Of a DNA stretch of 64,000 nt, positions 35,231-45,307 are shown one piece after another (the first letter of the stretch is position 1; each line of letters begins with the position of its first letter). The notes beneath the pieces were generated by a model, which did no database searches, was not told the origin of the DNA, and saw only the letters and a list, made by a program, of their open reading frames with translations. This DNA comes from Conexibacter woesei Iso977N (lineage in GTDB: Bacteria; Actinomycetota; Thermoleophilia; Solirubrobacterales; Solirubrobacteraceae): NCBI RefSeq assembly GCF_000424625.1, contig NZ_AUKG01000001.1, forward strand, positions 2,294,001 to 2,358,000. The letters are read 5' to 3'. Made by a program: the position numbers and the translations under genes.

Positions 35231-36793
35231 TCAGACCGTGTCGCCCGCGCCCAGCCGCCCGGCCGCCGCGGCGGGCGGCAGCGCGCGCGGGGTCGCGGGA
35301 CGGCGCGGCGCGCGCGGGCGCCGGCCGGCGGGCAGGTGCAGGCGGACGTTGCGGTCGGCGTGGGTGCCGGCCGCGCCCGCCGGGCGGCCGCCCTGCGGGT
35401 CCAGGAACGCGAGGTCGCGCGCGATGCCCGCGAGCGAGGACTCGTCGTTGGGCCGGCCGGTGTGGTCGGCCATCCAGGTCTCGAGCGCGACGCCGCCCCC
35501 GGCCGTCTGCACCAGGCGCAGCGCCCGCCACTGCTGCGGCCAGTCGACGATCGACGCGCTCGTGATCAGCCAGTAGCCGCCCGCCCGCGAGCGCCGCGGC
35601 ACGATCGCGTTGCGGTGCGTGTGGCCGGCGAGGACCGCGACGACGCGCGGGTCGGCGTCGAGGACGTCGTAGACCGACGCGCCGCCACGCGTGCCCTCCA
35701 GCGGCTGGTGGACGGCGACCAGGATGTAGGTGTCGCCCGCCGCGGCCAGCGCGGCCTGCAGCGCGGCGAGCGTCGCGGGGGTGACGAGGCCGTCGGAGCC
35801 GGCGTCGCGCCGCACGAGGTCGAGAACGATGACTTGGAGGCGATCGCCCGCCGGGAACATGTAGTCCAACGGCGCGCCGCCGCCGTGGCCGGGGCGCAGG
35901 CGCGCCACGACGTCGGCCGCGCCGAGCTGCGTGCGCGCGGCGTCGGGCGCGACCCGGATCGCGTCGCCGTCCAGGCCCGCGGCCAGCAGGCGGTCGATCT
36001 CGGCGCGGCTCAGCGTCACCCCGCGCAGCTCCTCCAGCAGCGCCTGCGACGGCGTGACGAGCAGGCGGTCGCCAGTCGCGGCGGCGCGCGTCCGGGTGCT
36101 CGGCGCGACCTCGCCCTGGACCAAGATGTCGTGGTTGCCGAGCACCGCGTGCCAGGGCGCGTGCAGCCCGGGGCTGCGCAGCGGCGCGGTCGCGCGCGCC
36201 AGCAGGCCGGGGTGGCGCGGCGCGTCGACGTCGGGCCGGTAGTACAGGGGGTCGGCGATCGAGGCTTGTTGTACGCCTTGGTAGCCGGGCGCGCCGGAGT
36301 CGGTCCGGACCGTCCCGCCGCGCAGCAGCGTCAGCGCCCACTCCAGCTCGTTGCGCTGGGCGGAGTCGACGAGGTCGCCGGTGACCAGGACCGCGTCCGG
36401 CCGCGCGGTGTTGACCGCGGCGACCGTCGCGGCGACCGCGTGCGCGGTCAGCGCCTCGTGCCAGCGGAACGCCGAGCCCAGCCTTGGGCCGAGGCGGTCC
36501 AGGAACGCGACGCGGCCCGGCGACTGCGCGTCGCGCACGTGCAGGTCGGAGACCTGCGCGAGCGTTGTCAGCACGCGGCCGGCCCGGGCGCGCGGCGCCA
36601 GCTCGGTGCGGTCCAGCAGCGGGACGCCGGGCCCGGCGCTCAGGAGGCCGTCGCCGTCGGGGTCGACGAGCGTGCGCGCCAGCGTCGAGCCCGGGAGCGC
36701 GGCGCCGCCGCGCGAGCCCGCGCCGCCGCAGCCCGCCAGCAGCGCCGCCGCGGCGGCACCGGTCAGCAGCTCGCGGCGCGTGCGCGGCCTCAC
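35231..36793 (-). CDS. Lipoprotein metallophosphoesterase (calcineurin-like)
   Basis: A 520-residue exported lipoprotein (lipobox LLAGC after a short Arg-rich start; the twin-Arg RRELLTG also hints at Tat export). Calcineurin-type metal motifs are present in order: SDLHV (about 85), VTGDLVDSA (about 135), GNHDILVQ (about 225), and GHTHRNAIV (about 395), with an internal VAVHQPLEG. It acts outside the membrane on phosphoesters; the substrate is unknown. The GTG start overlaps the permease stop (GTGA), so it is expressed with the ABC exporter. Confidence 0.92.
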   Translation of the reverse strand: MRPRTRRELLTGAAAAALLAGCGGAGSRGGAALPGSTLARTLVDPDGDGLLSAGPGVPLLDRTELAPRARAGRVLTTLAQVSDLHVRDAQSPGRVAFLDRLGPRLGSAFRWHEALTAHAVAATVAAVNTARPDAVLVTGDLVDSAQRNELEWALTLLRGGTVRTDSGAPGYQGVQQASIADPLYYRPDVDAPRHPGLLARATAPLRSPGLHAPWHAVLGNHDILVQGEVAPSTRTRAAATGDRLLVTPSQALLEELRGVTLSRAEIDRLLAAGLDGDAIRVAPDAARTQLGAADVVARLRPGHGGGAPLDYMFPAGDRLQVIVLDLVRRDAGSDGLVTPATLAALQAALAAAGDTYILVAVHQPLEGTRGGASVYDVLDADPRVVAVLAGHTHRNAIVPRRSRAGGYWLITSASIVDWPQQWRALRLVQTAGGGVALETWMADHTGRPNDESSLAGIARDLAFLDPQGGRPAGAAGTHADRNVRLHLPAGRRPRAPRRPATPRALPPAAAAGRLGAGDTV

Positions 36794-39090
36794 GCCTCCT
36801 CCCGCAGGCCCGCGACGACCGGCTCGCGCGCCAGGCGCCGGGCGGTCAGCGCCGCGGCCAGCCCCGCGAGCGCCAGCAACGCGGCGCCCACCGCGGCGAC
36901 CTGCGCGGCCGACGCGCCCAGCGGCAGGTCCGCGTAGCCGGAGGCGAGCCGGGCGACGAGCGGCGCCAGGACCAAGGCCTCCAACAAGACCGCGACGACC
37001 AGCGCCGGGAGCGCGACCGCCGCCGCGGCCCCGCCGAGCAGGCGCCGCAGCGCGCGGCCGTCGGCCCCGACCGCGCGCAGCGTCGCGACCGCGCCGCGGC
37101 GCTCCCGCGCGGTCAGCGCCAGCGCGCTGACCAGCGCGTGCAGGCAGACGAGCGCGACGCTGAGCGCGACCACGCGCAGCAGCGACGCGAGCACGCCGAG
37201 CAGCGCGCCGCTGTCGCCGGTCGCGCCGCGCACCGGGTCGGCGGTCGCGCCGAGGGCGCGCAGGCCCGCGGCGATCCGCGCGCGGTTCGCGCCGCGCGCC
37301 AGGCGCAGGACGACCGGCCCGGAGAGCTCGGCGCCCGCGGCGTCCAGGCGGTCCGGCTGCACGTAGGCGACGCGGCCCTCGTCCTGCAGCGCGCGGACGA
37401 TCCCGACGACGCGGAAGCGCGCCTCGTGCGGTGCCTGCGGCTGGATCGCGAGCGTCGAGCCGACCCGCAGGCCCAGCGCGTCAGCCAGTCCTACACCCAC
37501 CTCCGCCTCGCCCGGGCCGCGCACGCGCCGCCCGGCCGCCAGCGGCGGCGCCTCGAACCGCGTGTGGTCGCCGGGGTAGGCGACGACGGTCAGCGGCGAG
37601 CCGAGCAGCGACGCGCTCACCGCCGGGATCGAGACGCGCTGCGCCGCCGCGGTCACGCCGGGCAGCGCGGCGACCGCGTCGGCGTCGCCCGCCGGCAGCC
37701 GTGCGGTCAGCTGGTACTTCTTGCCCAGCGTCGCGGGGTCGTCGCGCAGTGCCTCCAGCGTCGAGGCCAAGGCCAACAACAACAGGATCACCGCGGTCGC
37801 GGCGCCGAGGACCGCGACGATCGACGCCAACCGCGCGCGCCGCGCCGCGACCAGCTGCGCGCCCAGCGCGACGAGCCCGCCGCGCCCGCCGCCGCCCGGC
37901 CCGCGGCCCTCCACGACGTCGCCGCCGCCGCGCAGCAGCGCGGCCGGCGCGCGCCGCGCCGCGCGCCAGGCCGGGAGCGCCGCGCAGGCGGCGACCAGCG
38001 CGATCGCGGCGACCTCGACCGCGCCGAGCAGCAGCGCGAGCGCACCCCACGACGGCGCCAGCTCGTTCAAGGACGACAACACGCCGCCGGCCGGGCCGCG
38101 CGCGAGCAGCGCGCCCGCGGCCAGCCCGAGCGCCGCGGCCGGGGCGCACACGAGCGCGCCGCGCGCGGCGTGGGTCGCGACGATCGCCCGCGGCGAGGCG
38201 CCCAGCGCGCGCGTCAGCCCGATCCGGTCCAGCGACCGCTGCACCTCGGACTGCGCGCCCGCCGCCAGCAGGACGCCGGCCAGCCCGGCGGCCACGATCC
38301 CGAAGGCCACCAACAACGCGACGACGATCCCGGCGGCCTGGCCGATCAGCGTCCGGACGCCGTCGCGCGTCAAGAAGCGCAGGCCGGTCAGCCCGAACGA
38401 CGACTGCCGCGCGGCGGAGATCAGGACGTCCGCGCGCGCCGGGTCGCGCGCCCACAGGGCCACCATGTCGACCGGGAACGCGTCGCCCGGCCGCGCGCCG
38501 AAGCGCGCCAGCAGCGCCTCGCTGCTCGCCGTGACGCGCGCGGTCTTCGCGACCGGGAACGCGACGTTGTCGGGCTGGACGGCGATCCCGACCACGCGCA
38601 TCGCGCCGAGGCGCCCGACGCGCAGCTCGTCGCCGACGCCCACGTTCCACGCGCGCGCGAGGCCGCGCTCGATCACGACGCCGCCGGTGTCGGACGCGCG
38701 CACGTCGCGGCCCGCGACGATCGCGTAGCCGCGCCGCCGTCCGGCCGGGACGACCTGCAGGACGCCCTGGCCCGTCGCGTGGCCGGGCGCGCGCAGGCGG
38801 AGCCCCGTGCGCTCGAAGCGGTAGGACGCGGCCGCGAGGTTCGGCAGCGCGCCGACGGTCCGGCGCACGGCCGCGGGGTCGCGCGCGTCGAAGCGGGCGA
38901 CGACCGTCGGCAGGTCGGCGCGGTCGGCCGCGCGGTCGAACCCGGTCGAGAGCGAGAAGGCGACGGTCAGCGCGACGCCGAGCACGAGCCCGGCGGCCGC
39001 GATCCCGAGCGCGGTCAGCAGCGTCCGGCCCGGCTGCGCGCGCAGCGACGTCCCCGCCGCCCGGACCGCGAACCGCGCCGAGCCGCTCAT
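36790..39090 (-). CDS. ABC transporter permease, FtsX/MacB-like
   Basis: A 766-residue permease with the two FtsX-type units of the MacB/LolCE superfamily: helix 1 near residue 15-45, three helices at about 250-370, one near 415-440, and three more at about 640-760. The large extracytoplasmic segments between are Arg/Val-rich. It closes with [22 protein letters not shown]. Such permeases act in mechanotransmission or lipoprotein/peptide export rather than import. The ATG overlaps the ATPase stop (ATGA) and the gene overlaps the phosphoesterase start. Confidence 0.9.
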   Translation of the reverse strand: MSGSARFAVRAAGTSLRAQPGRTLLTALGIAAAGLVLGVALTVAFSLSTGFDRAADRADLPTVVARFDARDPAAVRRTVGALPNLAAASYRFERTGLRLRAPGHATGQGVLQVVPAGRRRGYAIVAGRDVRASDTGGVVIERGLARAWNVGVGDELRVGRLGAMRVVGIAVQPDNVAFPVAKTARVTASSEALLARFGARPGDAFPVDMVALWARDPARADVLISAARQSSFGLTGLRFLTRDGVRTLIGQAAGIVVALLVAFGIVAAGLAGVLLAAGAQSEVQRSLDRIGLTRALGASPRAIVATHAARGALVCAPAAALGLAAGALLARGPAGGVLSSLNELAPSWGALALLLGAVEVAAIALVAACAALPAWRAARRAPAALLRGGGDVVEGRGPGGGGRGGLVALGAQLVAARRARLASIVAVLGAATAVILLLLALASTLEALRDDPATLGKKYQLTARLPAGDADAVAALPGVTAAAQRVSIPAVSASLLGSPLTVVAYPGDHTRFEAPPLAAGRRVRGPGEAEVGVGLADALGLRVGSTLAIQPQAPHEARFRVVGIVRALQDEGRVAYVQPDRLDAAGAELSGPVVLRLARGANRARIAAGLRALGATADPVRGATGDSGALLGVLASLLRVVALSVALVCLHALVSALALTARERRGAVATLRAVGADGRALRRLLGGAAAAVALPALVVAVLLEALVLAPLVARLASGYADLPLGASAAQVAAVGAALLALAGLAAALTARRLAREPVVAGLREEA

Positions 39091-39827
39091 CCCGTCGCGT
39101 GGACCTCGACGCCACCGTCGCGCTGCGCGGTCAGCTCGCCGTCCTCCAGGCGCAGGACGCGGTCGGCGCGGGCGGTCGCCTCGGCCTGGTGGGTGACCAT
39201 CACGACCGCGCGCCCCTCGCCGGCCGCCGCGCGCAGGAGGTCGAGGACGAGCGCGCCGGCGGCGGCGTCGAGGTTGCCGATCGGCTCGTCGGCGAGGATC
39301 AGCGGCGGGTCGGCGATCAGCGCGCGGGCCAGCGCGAAGCGCTGCTGCTCGCCGCCGGAGAGCTGGTGGGGCCGCAGCGCGGCGACGTCGGCGAGGCCGA
39401 GCTGCTCGATCAGCGCGCGGCCGCGCGCGGTGAGGCGGCGTGCATCGGCGCCCGGCAGCGTCGCGGGCAGCAGGACGTTGGCCGCGCCGTCGAGCTCGGG
39501 CAGCAGGTGGAAGAACTGGAAGACGAAGCCGATCGCCTCGCGCCGCAGCGCGCTCAGCGCCCGCTCGCCCGGCCCGCCGCCGGGCGCCGCGACCCAGCGC
39601 CCGGCGACCTCGACGGTCCCGGCGTCCGGCCGGTCCAACCCGCCGAGCAGCTGCAACATGGTGGACTTGCCCGAGCCCGAGCGGCCGACGATCGCCACCA
39701 GCTCCCCGGGCGCGACGTCGAGGTCGGCGCCGTCGAGGATCCGCCGCTCCGCGCGCCCCGACCCGTGGACCTTGACCAGGCCGCGCGCGCGGAGGACCGC
39801 GTCGGGGGTGGGGCGGGTGGGCGTCAT
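39087..39827 (-). CDS. ABC transporter ATP-binding protein (LolD/MacB-like)
   Basis: A 246-residue ATPase. Walker A is [19 protein letters not shown], the Q-loop [20 protein letters not shown] is typical of LolD/MacB, the signature is [15 protein letters not shown], and Walker B is [16 protein letters not shown], followed by the switch [22 protein letters not shown] hydrolysis drives the FtsX-like permease encoded next, to which it is translationally coupled. The start at 39827 was preferred over a longer frame to 39854. Confidence 0.95.
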   Translation of the reverse strand: MTPTRPTPDAVLRARGLVKVHGSGRAERRILDGADLDVAPGELVAIVGRSGSGKSTMLQLLGGLDRPDAGTVEVAGRWVAAPGGGPGERALSALRREAIGFVFQFFHLLPELDGAANVLLPATLPGADARRLTARGRALIEQLGLADVAALRPHQLSGGEQQRFALARALIADPPLILADEPIGNLDAAAGALVLDLLRAAAGEGRAVVMVTHQAEATARADRVLRLEDGELTAQRDGGVEVHATG

Positions 39828-39870
39828 GCCGCACGCCCAGTGTGACCGCTGCACGCCGCGGCCACGCCGG

Positions 39871-41223
39871 TCACCAGACCGTGCCGGTCAGGAGCTGGAC
39901 GGCGAGCGCCTCGGCCGCCAGCGCGGCGAGCAGCGGGGTGAGGCGGCGGACGTGCGGCGCCGCGGCGACGCACGCGAGCGGGACGAGGAACAGCCAGATG
40001 CGCTCGGTCTCGGCCTTCGTGAAGCCGCCGCCCGCGGCGACGGCGATGACGATCGCGGTGGCCAGGCCGGTCGCGCGCGCGGCGGTCGCCGAGCGCAGCG
40101 CGCAGGCCACGAGCGGCGGGCCGAGCAGGACGCCCCAGGCGACCGGCGAGCCGAAGGCCCAGAACCACAGCGGCCGGCGCTGGGCGACCGAGGCGCGGTA
40201 GACCTGCTCGGTCGCGCGCAGCGTGCCGATCGGGTCATAGCCGGTGGCGGCGGCCAAGATGATGTTGAACACGAGGAGCGCGCCGGCGCAGGCGGCGGCG
40301 AGGATCAGCGCGGCGCGCATGCCCTCGCGGCGCCAGACGACGACCGCGGCCCACGCGCCGACGGCCAGCAGCGCCCAGCTCAGGAACGCGCTCAGCGCCA
40401 GCGCGACCGCGCCGACCGCGCGCGTGCGCGGGGTCACGAGCAGCAGCGCGGTCGCGGTCCCGCAGGCGGCGAAGACCGCGTCGTAGGAGGTGAAGCCGAA
40501 CAGCAGGACGACCGGCGAGAGCGCGCAGAGCGCGCCGGCCACGCGGCCCGCGTGCTCGCCGTCGAGCGTGCGGCCGAGGCGGTGGGCCAGCGGCGCGCAC
40601 GCGGCGGCCGCGAACATGCAGAGCGCTGCGAGGCCCTGCGCGGTCCGGACCCCGAGCAGGTCCATCAACAACAGCGGCCCGGGCGGGTGGCCGGCGACGT
40701 TGACCGGCTGCGACGGGACCAGCTCGGCGAAGCGGTCGAGGTAGAAGCCGGTCCCGTAGCTCAGCGTGGGCAGGCCGGGCAGGTACTCGTTGCGGGCCTC
40801 GAACGAGCCGTGCGGGCCGAGGTCGAAGATCGCCCACCACCCGTGCACGCCCTCGCGCGCGGCGCCGATCGCCAGGCCGAGGCCGAGCGCGACGAGCAGG
40901 ATGATGATGTCGAACGCCAGCGGCGTGACGCGCGGCGCCGCGACCAGCCGCGGCAGCAGCGCGACCGCGAGCGCCAGCGCGGCGGCGGCGACCAGCGCCG
41001 GGCCCAGCTGCGCCTGCGGCGCCCAGCTCGCGACGAACGGCGGCAGCGCGGTGCCGAGCCTTCCGGTCGTGTGGTGGACGATCGCGCCGGTGGCGATCGT
41101 CGCGATCGCGACGAAGATGACGATCCACGAAACGCGCCCGTGCAGGCGTTGGCGCGCGGGCGGCGCGGTGCGATCCTCGGCGCGTGCGGCGGTCTCGGCA
41201 AGCAGCGTGGTGGGCGGCGTCAT
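39871..41223 (-). CDS. Integral membrane glycosyltransferase-like protein
   Basis: A 450-residue membrane protein with about 11 hydrophobic helices, resembling GT-C (PMT/GT39-like) glycosyltransferases. The first loop has an acidic stretch ([20 protein letters not shown]) and the conserved HPPG motif in [14 protein letters not shown]. These enzymes transfer sugars from polyprenyl phosphate outside the membrane. The ATG at 41223 has GAGGAG five bases upstream, a strong start. Its 5' end overlaps a rightward lipoprotein ORF by 40 bases. The exact family is uncertain. Confidence 0.75.
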   Translation of the reverse strand: MTPPTTLLAETAARAEDRTAPPARQRLHGRVSWIVIFVAIATIATGAIVHHTTGRLGTALPPFVASWAPQAQLGPALVAAAALALAVALLPRLVAAPRVTPLAFDIIILLVALGLGLAIGAAREGVHGWWAIFDLGPHGSFEARNEYLPGLPTLSYGTGFYLDRFAELVPSQPVNVAGHPPGPLLLMDLLGVRTAQGLAALCMFAAAACAPLAHRLGRTLDGEHAGRVAGALCALSPVVLLFGFTSYDAVFAACGTATALLLVTPRTRAVGAVALALSAFLSWALLAVGAWAAVVVWRREGMRAALILAAACAGALLVFNIILAAATGYDPIGTLRATEQVYRASVAQRRPLWFWAFGSPVAWGVLLGPPLVACALRSATAARATGLATAIVIAVAAGGGFTKAETERIWLFLVPLACVAAAPHVRRLTPLLAALAAEALAVQLLTGTVW

Positions 41224-41672
41224 GCGCGCTCCTCGCCGGCTGCGGCGGCGCGGAGCTGCCCCCGCCCGCGGGGCCGGCGCACGCCAGCGCGGTCGTCGCT
41301 CCGGGACTCCGCGCGGTCGTCGACGGCCGCGTGCGCACGCTGTCGATCCGGGCCGGGAACGCGACGCTCGCCAGCGCGCCCGCCGGCGTCGGACCGGCGC
41401 GCGTCGCCTGCGCGAGCGCGCGCCTCTGCTACGTCACCGACCAGCGCGGCGACGCGCTGCTGGTCTTCGCCGTCGGCGACGGCGGCCGCTCGCTGCGCCT
41501 GACGCGCCGCGTCTACCTGCCCGGCGGGCCGGACGCGATCGCGGTCGACGCCGCGCGCCACCGGCTGCGCGTCACGACCGATCGGACCCACCGCCTGGCG
41601 CTGCTTCCGGCGCACGGCCGCCCGCACGTGCTCGCATGGCTCGCAACGCGTACAACAACAGCGACCCCATGA
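41184..41672 (+). CDS. Putative lipoprotein with YVTN-like repeat
   Basis: A 162-residue open frame starting with GTG inside the glycosyltransferase 5' end. A lipoprotein signal is clear ([14 protein letters not shown], lipobox LAGC). The mature part has one beta-propeller-like blade ([17 protein letters not shown]) and [20 protein letters not shown]. It has no Shine-Dalgarno, overlaps two opposite genes (41184-41223 and 41572-41672), and is short for a propeller. It could be a remnant. The coherent signal peptide is the main reason to list it. Confidence 0.5.
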   Translation: MRRSRQAAWWAASCALLAGCGGAELPPPAGPAHASAVVAPGLRAVVDGRVRTLSIRAGNATLASAPAGVGPARVACASARLCYVTDQRGDALLVFAVGDGGRSLRLTRRVYLPGGPDAIAVDAARHRLRVTTDRTHRLALLPAHGRPHVLAWLATRTTTATP

Positions 41673-42054
41673 ACAACGCGGCGGTCAGCAGCAGCCAGCG
41701 GCGCAGGTAGTCCGGCGGCGCGACGCCGAGCGCGTTGACGACGTTCTGCGGCTGGCGGTCCAGGATCCGCGGGGCGTAGACGAGGAACACGACCCCCGAC
41801 AGCACGAGCGGCACGCGGATGTGGTTGAGCAGCGGCGCGTGCAGGGTCCGGATCGCGACCGTGTCGAGCGCCGAGTAGGCGGGCAGCAGCACGAGGTCGT
41901 GCAGGAGCGCGCCGCCGAGCAGCCACGCCGCGAGGTTCAGCGGCTCGGGCGCGAAGCGCAGTTGGAACGCGCGCGACAGCGCGTAGGCCGTGACGCCCAG
42001 CAGCGCCACGTGGCCGAGCAGGTGCAGCGGGCCGGCGCCGTACGCGCGCCTCAT
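41572..42054 (-). CDS. Small multi-pass membrane protein
   Basis: A 160-residue protein with about four hydrophobic helices (near 8-30, 42-65, 85-105 and 120-142) and a Gly/Ala/Pro-rich tail. A polar stretch TLHAPLLNHIRVPLVLSGVV links helices 2 and 3. The family is not recognised. It is translationally coupled (ATGA) after the Moco oxidoreductase and is the last gene of that operon, so it may anchor or assist that enzyme. Confidence 0.8.
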   Translation of the reverse strand: MRRAYGAGPLHLLGHVALLGVTAYALSRAFQLRFAPEPLNLAAWLLGGALLHDLVLLPAYSALDTVAIRTLHAPLLNHIRVPLVLSGVVFLVYAPRILDRQPQNVVNALGVAPPDYLRRWLLLTAALFMGSLLLYALRAMRARAGGRAPEAAPGGGSDRS

Positions 42055-43280
42055 GAGAAGTGCAGCTCCCCGACCCACTTCGTGCAGTGCACGCCGGGCA
42101 GCGCCGGGACGATGATCCGGGCCGGGTAGCCGTGGTCCAGGGGCAGGTCGATGCCATTGACTTGAAGAGCGAGCAGCGCGCGGTCGTCGTGCAGCTGGTC
42201 GTGGCCGAGCGTCGCCTGGCGGAACGCGCCGCGCGGCTGCAGCGACTCGACGAGCACCTGCCGGGCGCCGGGCGCGCCGGCGTGGCGGGCGAGGTCGGCG
42301 AGCCGCACGCCGCTCCAGGTCTGCGTCGTCGACCAGCCCTCGACGCACGCGATCGGCAAGTTGTAGGTGTGCTGCGGGAGCGCGAGCAGCGCGGCGCGGC
42401 TCAGCTCGGCGGTCGTGCCGTCCGGGCCAGAGAGCTTCAGGCGCCAGTCCGGCCCGACGAGCGCGGGCGTGATCCGCGCGATCGCCGCGGTCTTGTTGAC
42501 CGGGAAGCCCGCCGGCCCGCTGACGCCCGCGCCGCGCGGCGCGAACAGCGCGACGCGCCGGAAGGCACCGCCGAGCGACTGGCCGGCGGTCGTGACGAGC
42601 AGCAGCCCCGACGCGCCGGCGACGGTCGCGAAGAAGCCGCGGCGGCTGATCGTCGCGGGGGCGGGGTCGGGCGCGCGGAGGTGGTCGAGCTGGAGGACCT
42701 CGCGGCGCGTGGTCAGCGCGCCCCTGATCGTCGGCGCCTTGAGGCCGAGGTGCAGCAGCACCGCGGCGACCATCACCCACGCGCCGTAGTAGTGCGCGGC
42801 CACGAACTTGAAGTGCCACGGGTAGTAGAGCTCGGCGTTGGTGATCCCGGTGGCGAACTGGAACAGCGTGCTGCCGACGAGCACCAGCGCCGACAGGCGC
42901 TCCAGGCCCTGCGCGGCGCTCGCGACCGGCGGCCACGCGAACAGGCGCGGGATCACCGACCAGAGCTTCGCGAGCAGGACCGGGACCGCGACGATGCCGA
43001 TCGTGACATGGAGGCCTTGGGTCAAGGCGTACAACCAGCTCGGCGACGTCGGCCAGCCGATCACGAACAGCTGCAGGTCTTGCCCGGTCGGCAGCTGCGC
43101 GTTGCGGCCGAGGTCCGGCTGGTAGGCGGCGTGCGAGAGGAAGCCGGTGACCGCGACGATCGTGATCCCGACCAGGAGCGTGAGGCCGAGGATCGTCGTC
43201 AGCCGCGCGCTGCGCAGCGGGCTGCGCCAGAACTCGGGGCGCGCGGGGCCGGGCGGAGGCGTGGCGGGGAGGAGCCTCAT
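42051..43280 (-). CDS. Molybdopterin oxidoreductase fused to a cytochrome b561-like membrane domain
   Basis: A 409-residue membrane redox enzyme. Residues about 25-190 contain about four helices with conserved His (LYALTQGLHVTIGIVAVPVL, ELYYPWHFKFVAAHYYGAWV), as in haem b-type membrane domains. A twin-arginine-like TISRRGFFATVAG begins the second half, a sulfite-oxidase-family molybdenum domain: YNLPIACVEGWS carries the molybdenum-ligand Cys, followed by LDHGYPARIIVPALPGVHCT and KWVGELHF. It probably couples membrane electrons to an extracytoplasmic reduction. It sits in an operon with methyltransferase and glycosyltransferases. Confidence 0.88.
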   Translation of the reverse strand: MRLLPATPPPGPARPEFWRSPLRSARLTTILGLTLLVGITIVAVTGFLSHAAYQPDLGRNAQLPTGQDLQLFVIGWPTSPSWLYALTQGLHVTIGIVAVPVLLAKLWSVIPRLFAWPPVASAAQGLERLSALVLVGSTLFQFATGITNAELYYPWHFKFVAAHYYGAWVMVAAVLLHLGLKAPTIRGALTTRREVLQLDHLRAPDPAPATISRRGFFATVAGASGLLLVTTAGQSLGGAFRRVALFAPRGAGVSGPAGFPVNKTAAIARITPALVGPDWRLKLSGPDGTTAELSRAALLALPQHTYNLPIACVEGWSTTQTWSGVRLADLARHAGAPGARQVLVESLQPRGAFRQATLGHDQLHDDRALLALQVNGIDLPLDHGYPARIIVPALPGVHCTKWVGELHFS

Positions 43281-43942
43281 GGCGCCAGCTGGGCGAACCA
43301 GCGCCCCTCGTCGTCCCAGCTGGCGGCGATGCCGAGCCCGGCCGCGCGCGCGACGGCGGCCAGCGCGTCGATCCCGACGCGTGCCCACGGGAACGGCTCG
43401 GACAGCAGGCGGCCGTCGTCGAGCCGCACCGCGGCGCGGGCCAGGCCGGTCCCGGGCGGGTCGGCCTCGACCAAGATGGTGCCCTTGGTCGCGAGCAGCG
43501 CGGCGACGCGGCGCAGCAGCGCGACGGGGTCGCCGCCGATGCCGAGGTTGCCGTCGAGCAGCAGCGCCGTCCGCCAGCGCCCGGCGTCCGGGACCGGGCC
43601 GAAGACGTTGCCGTGCACGACCGGCGCGCCGCCGGCCCGCGCGGTCGCGACCGCCGCGCGCGAGACGTCGAGGCCGAGCGCCTCGGTGCCGCTCGCCACC
43701 AGCGCGCGCACGTGGCGGCCGGGGCCGCAGCCGACGTCGAGGACCGGTCCGGCGGCGCGCGTCAGCAGCCGCAGGTCGGCCCCGCCCGCCGGGCCGAGCC
43801 AGCGCGTGACGTCCAGCGGCCAGGCGATCCCGTCGGCAGCGCGAGCGATCAGGGATGCTCTGCCGCCGAGCGCCGCGTCGTAGAGCCGGCCCGCGGGTGC
43901 GGCGCGGTCCGGCGCGGCGGTCGGCGGATGCGGCGGCGTCAT
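43277..43942 (-). CDS. Class I SAM methyltransferase
   Basis: A 221-residue methyltransferase. The SAM motif is GPVLDVGCGPGRHVRALVAS (about residue 65), followed by GTEALGLDVSRAAVATARAG and NVFGPVPDAGRW. Start and stop both overlap the neighbours (ATGA), so it is an integral part of the operon. The substrate is not evident. The pairing with the DUF2064 and GT2 proteins recurs in actinobacterial envelope clusters (family knowledge). Confidence 0.85.
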   Translation of the reverse strand: MTPPHPPTAAPDRAAPAGRLYDAALGGRASLIARAADGIAWPLDVTRWLGPAGGADLRLLTRAAGPVLDVGCGPGRHVRALVASGTEALGLDVSRAAVATARAGGAPVVHGNVFGPVPDAGRWRTALLLDGNLGIGGDPVALLRRVAALLATKGTILVEADPPGTGLARAAVRLDDGRLLSEPFPWARVGIDALAAVARAAGLGIAASWDDEGRWFAQLAP

Positions 43943-44574
43943 GCGGTGATGAGGGTGCGGTCGAGGGCGGCCGGGAACGCCGCGCCGGGCGGGCAGGCGG
44001 CGGCGACGGCGTGGGCGTCGGCGATCGTGTCGACGTCGCGCAGCTCGGGCAGCAGATCGACCTGTAGGCCTTGGTCGTGCAGGCGCCGCAGCTGCGCGCC
44101 GCCGGTGTCCGTCGCGCTCATCGGGACGCCGTGGAAGAGCGCTGCAGACGCGCGCTGCAGGCCGATCGCCCAGTAGCCGCCGTCGGGGGCGAGGCCGAGG
44201 ACCGCGCCGGTGCGGGCGAGGCGGTCGAGGCCGTCGCGGAGCAGCGCCGGGGTGACCTGCGGCGTGTCCATCCCGACCAGCAGCGCAGGGCCGCCGACGT
44301 CGGCGAACGCGCAGGCGAGGCGCTCGTCGAGCCCGCCGCCGCGCTGGGGCAGGACGGCGAAGCCGGGCGGCACCCACGGTCCGGCCACGCCGTCGAGGAC
44401 CAGCAGGCGGCGCGTGACGCCGGGCGTCGCGGCGACCGCCGCGAGCGTGTCGGCGAGCGCCGCCGCGGCCAGCTGCGCGGCCTCGGCGGGCGTGCACGGC
44501 GGGCACAGGCGCGTCTTGACGCGGCCCGCGACCGGTGCCTTGGCCAGGACGATCAGCGCCGGGGCGCCGTTCAC
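43939..44574 (-). CDS. DUF2064/TIGR04282 nucleotidyl- or glycosyltransferase-like protein
   Basis: A 211-residue protein of the TIGR04282/DUF2064 type (GT-A fold). It opens ALIVLAKAPVAGRVKTRLCP, then LLVGMDTPQVTP (DxP/DTP motif), GAVLGLAPDGGYWAIGL and LRDVDTIAD. This family has been linked to sugar transfer and to nucleotidyl transfer; the reaction here is open. It starts with GTG overlapping the GT2 stop (GTGA). Confidence 0.88.
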   Translation of the reverse strand: MNGAPALIVLAKAPVAGRVKTRLCPPCTPAEAAQLAAAALADTLAAVAATPGVTRRLLVLDGVAGPWVPPGFAVLPQRGGGLDERLACAFADVGGPALLVGMDTPQVTPALLRDGLDRLARTGAVLGLAPDGGYWAIGLQRASAALFHGVPMSATDTGGAQLRRLHDQGLQVDLLPELRDVDTIADAHAVAAACPPGAAFPAALDRTLITA

Positions 44575-45215
44575 GCCAGCACCTTGCGCATGTCGCGGAC
44601 GGTCCGGGCGGTCCCGCGGACGGTGCCGGTCACCTTCGAGCGCCCGACGCGCGGGAGGTAGGCGACCGGGCGCTCCTCGATCCGCCAGCCCGCGGCGGCC
44701 GCGCGGACGACCATCTCCAGCGGCCAGCCGAAGCGGCGGTCGCGCAGGCCCAGGTCCAGCAACGCGGTCCGCCGCGCCGCGCGCATCGGGCCGAGGTCGG
44801 TGATCGCGACGCCCGCCCGCCGCCGGACGGCCCGCGCGAGCACCGCGTTGCCGGCGCGCGCGTGGATCGGGAACGCCCCGCGGGCGACCGGCGCACGCGC
44901 GCCGAGCACGAGGTCGGCGGTCCCGCCCGCGACGGGCGCGACGACGTCGGGGAGCTCGCGCGGGTCCAGCGAGCCGTCGCAGTCCATGAAGCACACGACC
45001 TCGGCGCGCGCGGCGAGCAGCCCGGCGTGGCAGGCCGCGCCGAAGCCGCGGCGCGGCTCGGTCACCACGCGCGCGCCGAGCGCGGCGGCGACCTCGGCCG
45101 AGCCGTCGGTCGAGCCGTTGTCGACGACGATCGGCCGGAAGCCCGGCGGCATCCGCTCGAGGACCCAGGGGATCGCGCGCGCCTCGTCGAGCACGGGCAG
45201 GATGACGTCGGGCAT
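44571..45215 (-). CDS. Family 2 glycosyltransferase (polyprenyl-phosphate type)
   Basis: A 214-residue GT2 enzyme. It starts PDVILPVLDEARAIPWVLER, then VVDNGSTDGSAEVA, the DxD-like FMDCDGSLDP and TDLGPMRAARRTALLDLGL. These are typical of small GT2 enzymes that load a sugar onto polyprenyl phosphate. It has no membrane helices. It is the first gene of a five-gene leftward operon; its start is divergent from the epimerase gene (92-base gap). Confidence 0.92.
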   Translation of the reverse strand: MPDVILPVLDEARAIPWVLERMPPGFRPIVVDNGSTDGSAEVAAALGARVVTEPRRGFGAACHAGLLAARAEVVCFMDCDGSLDPRELPDVVAPVAGGTADLVLGARAPVARGAFPIHARAGNAVLARAVRRRAGVAITDLGPMRAARRTALLDLGLRDRRFGWPLEMVVRAAAAGWRIEERPVAYLPRVGRSKVTGTVRGTARTVRDMRKVLA

Positions 45216-45272
45216 GGGCCGGACGATCGCGGCGGCGGGCCGCGGCGTCGATTACGGAACGCGAAACACGCG

Positions 45273-45300
45273 TGACGGCGGCGTGCCAGGCGCCTACCGT
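45273..45300 (+). promoter_or_regulatory. Promoter of the epimerase-response regulator-kinase operon
   Basis: TGACGG (45273-45278), 16-base spacer, TACCGT (45295-45300), then seven bases to the ATG at 45308; probably leaderless. Confidence 0.5.
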
Positions 45301-45307
45301 CCGGCGC

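Noticed and set aside
31680-36341. A 1553-residue leftward open frame
   Set aside because: Only its last part (from 32198) is the metallopeptidase N-terminus; the rest is out of frame with the lectin and phosphoesterase genes.
36484-41502. A 1672-residue rightward open frame
   Set aside because: It is antisense to the well-supported ABC operon and glycosyltransferase and is low-complexity Arg/Ala/Gln; a GC-rich shadow frame.
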